This document shows, one piece after another, positions 60,040 to 64,000 of a stretch of 64,000 nucleotides of DNA. The stretch is from Armigeres subalbatus. Its lineage: Eukaryota > Arthropoda > Insecta > Diptera > Culicidae. The position numbers were made by a program, and so were the translations under genes. The DNA lies in the NCBI RefSeq assembly GCF_024139115.2, contig NC_085141.1, forward strand, positions 173,178,994 through 173,242,993, in the 5' to 3' direction. The first letter of the stretch is position 1, and every line of letters starts with the position of its first letter. The notes beneath the pieces were generated by a model. That model did no database searches and was not told the DNA's origin. It saw nothing but the letters and a program-made list of their open reading frames with translations.

Positions 60040-62200
60040 AAAATGAAAATGAGCAATAGCAAACTTTAAATGATAAGCAGTACTCCCGTTGACCTAAATT
60101 TCAAAAAGGGAAGCAGCATTCAATATAATTAAAGTCACAATCCTTAAATCGTTGCGGCTCGAAATAAGAGTACAGAGCGATATAAAAAGTTCTCCCTCCC
60201 CAAGCACAAATAAAAACGGATTACATACAATAAGGCAGCATATTTTTGCCATCAAGCGAAGCCCATCTCCAGAAAATGGGTACAATTCAGACTGAAATCC
60301 ACTCAACCCACCCCCTTTTCCACACTCCACTTCACTTATTCCGGGTCTTGAAATGCATGGCGTTACTTAATCTTCAGAACGGTGAGAAGTGGTTTTCCGC
60401 CTTTTCTCTCTTTCGTGCCGTTTACATCACGAAAATCCATGGCGCGTAATCCCGAGTCTCGTGATGAAATGCCGTCGAGAAACAGCATCTCGGGAAAGGA
60501 AAACTTTGTGGAGCGATGGTGAAACCTCAGTCCTACCAGCATTAGAATATGTACAAAACACGGTCTTCTTCTGGATGTTCCACCACGTGTGGGTGGAGCC
60601 GGGGTGGAAAATCACAACAATAACAAAAAAATCAATGTTTCACTTCACTTCTCGCATTCTCTTCCTATGTGGGGCGTTTGCTTTTATTGATTTTTCTTTT
60701 CGGTGTCTCTTTTTGCTCCCACATTTTAGCAGCGAAGCCAGAACCGAATGTTGTCACTCATTTTCATCGCCAGCTGCCCTGTTTACCAAAATAGATAATA
60801 TTTCCGAAATCCAACGGTGCATGGCAGACGTTTTCATTTTCAGGTCTCCAATCGAGCTCCCCTTCCTGACAGCACTTGGCCCACTGAGAGTTATTTCTGT
60901 TCCAAACCTGCCCAAAACAAAGCTCGAATTTCAAAATAGCTTCGAGTGCGACTGAAGGGAAAACCAATTCTCACATAAATCACTCAAGTGTATCATCCTG
61001 GCTCATCATATATTTGGCACAGCCAGCCCGGAAAACGCGAACGCCAGTCACAATCACACGCGAACCGTATCCTTCTTTCCTCGAGGATTTCGCCGAGCAG
61101 ACTGGTGCTGCCTTGCCTCAAATGCGATGCGTCCGAGAACCGCGAACGGGCACAACAGCACCGGAGCGCGTTTAAACTTTTCCTGACTGTGCGAGTTTGG
61201 TTGGAAAATCGATAAAATATTGATTTATTTTTCCTCACTCGGTTTTCATGGTACACAAACTGTGTGTATATGTAGGAGAAAACGGGACAAGAATAGCAAA
61301 ACGGTGCGGCAGCGGCAAACAGCAGTGGCTAAATCAAGGCCAGCATTCGAAAAGACTCTATTTTTTTGTGTTGTGATATTTGCTTGAAATTTTAGGAAAT
61401 TTGTTTACATATCTAGGATGAAGCTATTCGAAATGATGACCGCATATTATTCATTGTACGCATTTAGGACTTTGGACATTGTCAAAAGTCGCTCTTGAAA
61501 TAACAGCAGTAATAAACCGGACTCACGGGGCAGGCGTGGTGGAAATGGCGGGACGGTACGGAAGAAATGGGGATGGTGGCCAGTGCTGCTAGCTAATTCA
61601 ACGCGTTTTGTTAGAGGATTTCCACGTGCTAGAATGGAACGATTCAGTCAACGATTCTCCGTACATAATCTGGTTTTATTTCCGTCAACATCATCTGGAA
61701 TAGGCGTTGTTTGGTTCCTTCGCCTTGGTAAAGTATTAATGACGAGCGTCATAACATCGGGATAATAAATTGATTGTTTTAACACACAATTGTTTGGTGA
61801 ATAATTACTGCTTTTTAGAAGTGTCACAAGCCAAGTTTGCTTTCTGATTGGTCATGTTCCATGTTCGATCAAGTTTATAAGGAGATTCTGAGGGTCTGTG
61901 ATTTAATAATAATTAGATTAAATTAAATTAAATAAATAAAAAAATTAAAGATGGTCATATTTTTCACAGCTTAGTGATGTGCGAGAGTAGAGTGCGAATG
62001 AGCAAGAATAGAATCTGAAGAAGGAGGCTTTTCACATACCGTAGACTTCAAATCTGCTGCGAGAACTTTTACTCTTCTGGTCACAGTGTTGCGCGTTAGA
62101 ATATCTTGGAATAGTTTGCGGGCCGATTATGTAGTACTTTTTTACAAGCCGCGGGCTACACAAAATTGAGCTTAGGGCATACGTTGGGCAGCCCAGCTCT
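60040..62200. other. Unassigned stretch with higher GC, no known repeats
   Basis: The part at 60250-61260 has more GC and CpG than its neighbours and a 188-residue frame (60389-60955, plus) without family motifs; overlapping minus-strand frames are also open. It could be a 5' exon or promoter of an adjacent gene outside the window, but I cannot support that from motifs. Confidence 0.3.
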
Positions 62201-62212
62201 AAGAGGATTGGA

Positions 62213-63710
62213 TTGCTTTCGGACGATAGGCATAAACAGCTGGAGGTTGAAAGCTTAATAATCTCCGCAAGCCATACCGGGGCCCGTCGCTCTGATAAAC
62301 AAAATATTGCTGACTCCCTTTGCCGCACAAGATGTAAAAGCCATGGCGGTCTTTGGTACCGGAGGAGGAGGAAAGTTAAAAGTAAGAGCCGTCAAAAAAG
62401 GGTCTTGAAGGTAAAAGCTAGTGGGGAGGTCTTACTAATTGTGACAGAAAAGGACAAGTACGTGGACGATCAAAAATCGAAGAAAAGCGGTACTGGGGGA
62501 AGATGTTCGTAGCATTAGACGTATAAGGACGGGTGAGATGATCCTGGTGCTCACGAATGGAGTACACAGCCAAGGTCGCGAAGCAGGTGATGGAGGGGAT
62601 GGAGTATGGAGTGAACGTAAGGGCTCATTGCCCAGAGGTTACACTCCAGTGTAAACAGCTGGATGAGGTTACTGTGACAGAGGACTTTATTACCTTAGCC
62701 GATATGCCCAGCATGCATGTAAAGCCTGTCCACATTAAATTTCGGTCACCCATCATCTAATGCGATTTTTCAATTTTTTTTACGAACCGCGGTTATGACC
62801 ATGGACGTCAAAATCGCTTTCAATAGCGCAGTATGGGAGGCAATTGCGTTTTTGTTACTCTGACTCGGAGTGCCGTCGTACCTGTTTAGGATCATCAAGG
62901 CAGAGTACATTTTTTACGGAACAGATGTGGGTCAGCAGAGTGCACATTAGAGTGATTCAAATTTTGACTTTTTTGCCCCCCTATGCTTAAACGATTGCAT
63001 TTGCCATTTTAATAATCCTCCCAAATTTTTAGCAAATTTGGATGTAATTTGATTGTGCACACGTCTTTTGAAGTTTGTATGGAATTTACTATGAAAACTG
63101 ACCCTTATTTGAAAGACCGTTCCGTGAGGTGGTCCATGAACTATTAGAATATAATCAATAAATTGACTACACAGAATACTTCTCAAGCTGAAAGGCAGTT
63201 GTTGTTGCGAAGCGATTTGTCGTTTGGAAGCATAGATATGAAGAAAACAAAAATGCTCATTATTGATATTGATGTTATTCTTTTACGTGCTAAATTAAAT
63301 TTACAACTATTCAGTATTTCTTTAATAACTTTTCTTGCGAGCATCAAATCGCTTTGCAACAAAGACGACCTGTTTCCTTGTAAAATTTAATATGTTGCCG
63401 ATTTATTCATATGTTTTAAACCTTAATGGGAAGCGTTGGGAAACGGTTTTCCATAAAGTTACTGTTTTCATAGTGATAGTGTGTATGAACACTTCCAAAC
63501 CGCGTATGCTCACTCAAATTACATCTAAATTAGCTAAAAATTTAGGGGGATTATTAAAATGGCAGATGTAATCCTTTAAGCATCGGGGAGCAGAAAAGTC
63601 AAAATTTGAATAATTCTAGTGCACATATCACTGCAGGTGTTCCTCAAGGAGACATCTTGGGCTTAGTATTATGGAACGCTATGTTTGACAGAGTGTTGAG
63701 GCTTAGACTG
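62213..63710 (+). pseudogene. LOA/R1-like LINE remnant, split by a MITE
   Basis: Decayed ORF1 text: RRRRKVKSKSRQKR (about 62360) and, in other frames, VRSIRRTRTGEMILVLTNG and VRAHCPEVTLQCKQLDEVT (62500-62680). ORF2 text: KIAFNSAVWEAIAF (62810) and, after the MITE, HITAGVPQGDILGLVLWNAM (63622-63680), the reverse transcriptase motif B region. Most of ORF2 between is deleted and many stops exist. The MITE at 62948-63618 sits exactly in the frame ...QQSAH|ITAGVPQG, so the two halves belong to one element. Confidence 0.7.
62948..63618. mobile_element. MITE with about 105 bp TIRs and 8 bp TSD
   Basis: 671 bp flanked by GTGCACAT (62940-62947, 63619-63626). Left TAGAGTGATTCAAATTTTGA; right, read inward, TAGAATTATTCAAATTTTGA. 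Arms continue for about 105 bp (CATTTGCCATTTTAATAATC mirrored near 63555). No transposase. Confidence 0.8.
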
Positions 63711-63773
63711 CCTCCAGCTTGAGCTTGAGCTTGATGACCATTCAATTCGTAGTTGATATCAGAACAATGGTAA

Positions 63774-63960
63774 TTGCAAGCACTCGGAGTATTTGGGGAA
63801 CGGGTGCTTAGAATCATCTTTGGCGGGGTGCTTAGAATCATCTTTGGCGGTGTGCAAGAGGACGGTGTGTGGCGGCGAGCGAGGTGGGCTGACCAGGTAC
63901 AGAACCACTTGGCGAGTGATGCAAAAATGTGGCCTCGAACAGTTGATTCAAAATTATAAG
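63774..63960 (+). pseudogene. LINE fragment related to 38280-39830
   Basis: LGVFGERVLRIIFGGV then GVQEDGVWRR, ARWADQVQNHLAS and MWPRTVDSKL follow the C-terminal order of the intron 3 LINE, with an internal deletion and a 27 bp local duplication (TGCTTAGAATCATCTTTGGC twice, at about 63807 and 63830). Confidence 0.7.
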
Positions 63961-64000
63961 ATGATAATGTCGCATCTTGTCGCGTGACCAACATCTAGTT

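Noticed and set aside
60389..60955. 188-residue protein gene
   Set aside because: No motif, no splice context, open frames on the opposite strand over the same interval, and runs of phenylalanine-rich text typical of translated non-coding DNA.

Overview
This is a eukaryotic, AT-rich, repeat-dense window that looks like intronic and intergenic DNA of a culicine (Aedes-type) mosquito. The evidence is one single-copy insect gene with multi-kilobase introns, a tRNA-derived SINE with a (GAA)n tail of the Feilai type, several LINE remnants, and dozens of MITE-like and foldback elements, many with readable target-site duplications (TSDs).

The only clear host gene is on the minus strand, from 52172 down to 24125. 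It is the insect ortholog of the histone H3K79 methyltransferase Dot1 (grappa in Drosophila, DOT1L in vertebrates). I place six coding exons: 52172-51903, 46297-42504, 42425-41776, 38102-37941, 37864-37628 and 24972-24125. All junctions keep the reading frame and give about 1986 residues. A seventh exon (35455 to 35186 or beyond) may be an alternative cassette. The 5.6 kb first intron, 3.7 kb third intron and 12.7 kb last intron are filled with mobile elements.

Region 1-24 kb, downstream of the gene, holds a decayed LINE endonuclease region, two foldbacks including a 274 bp near-perfect palindrome, long-TIR MITEs, tandem repeats, a broken transposase-like gene (12.0-8.3 kb) with a MITE in its exon, two SINEs and an element made of AAAAGGCCGAA iterons. 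Region 26-31 kb (last intron) holds a decayed gag gene and a nested iteron-type MITE of 1.6 kb. Region 38-42 kb (intron 3) holds a mutated LINE and another iteron MITE. Region 46-52 kb (intron 1) holds LINE, MITE and tRNA-like sequence. Region 53-64 kb, upstream of the gene, holds a gag-only retroelement with an apparently intact ORF, a SINE inside a MITE, a hAT-like element, about 3 kb of unassigned sequence, and a LOA/R1-like LINE split by a MITE.

The most interesting signal outside the gene is a set of five very short (48-60 bp) retroposed units. Each is flanked by its own TSD, and all are built around one RNA hairpin whose stem shows compensatory changes between copies. They behave like an ultra-short SINE family, or like LINE 3' ends truncated repeatedly at the same place.
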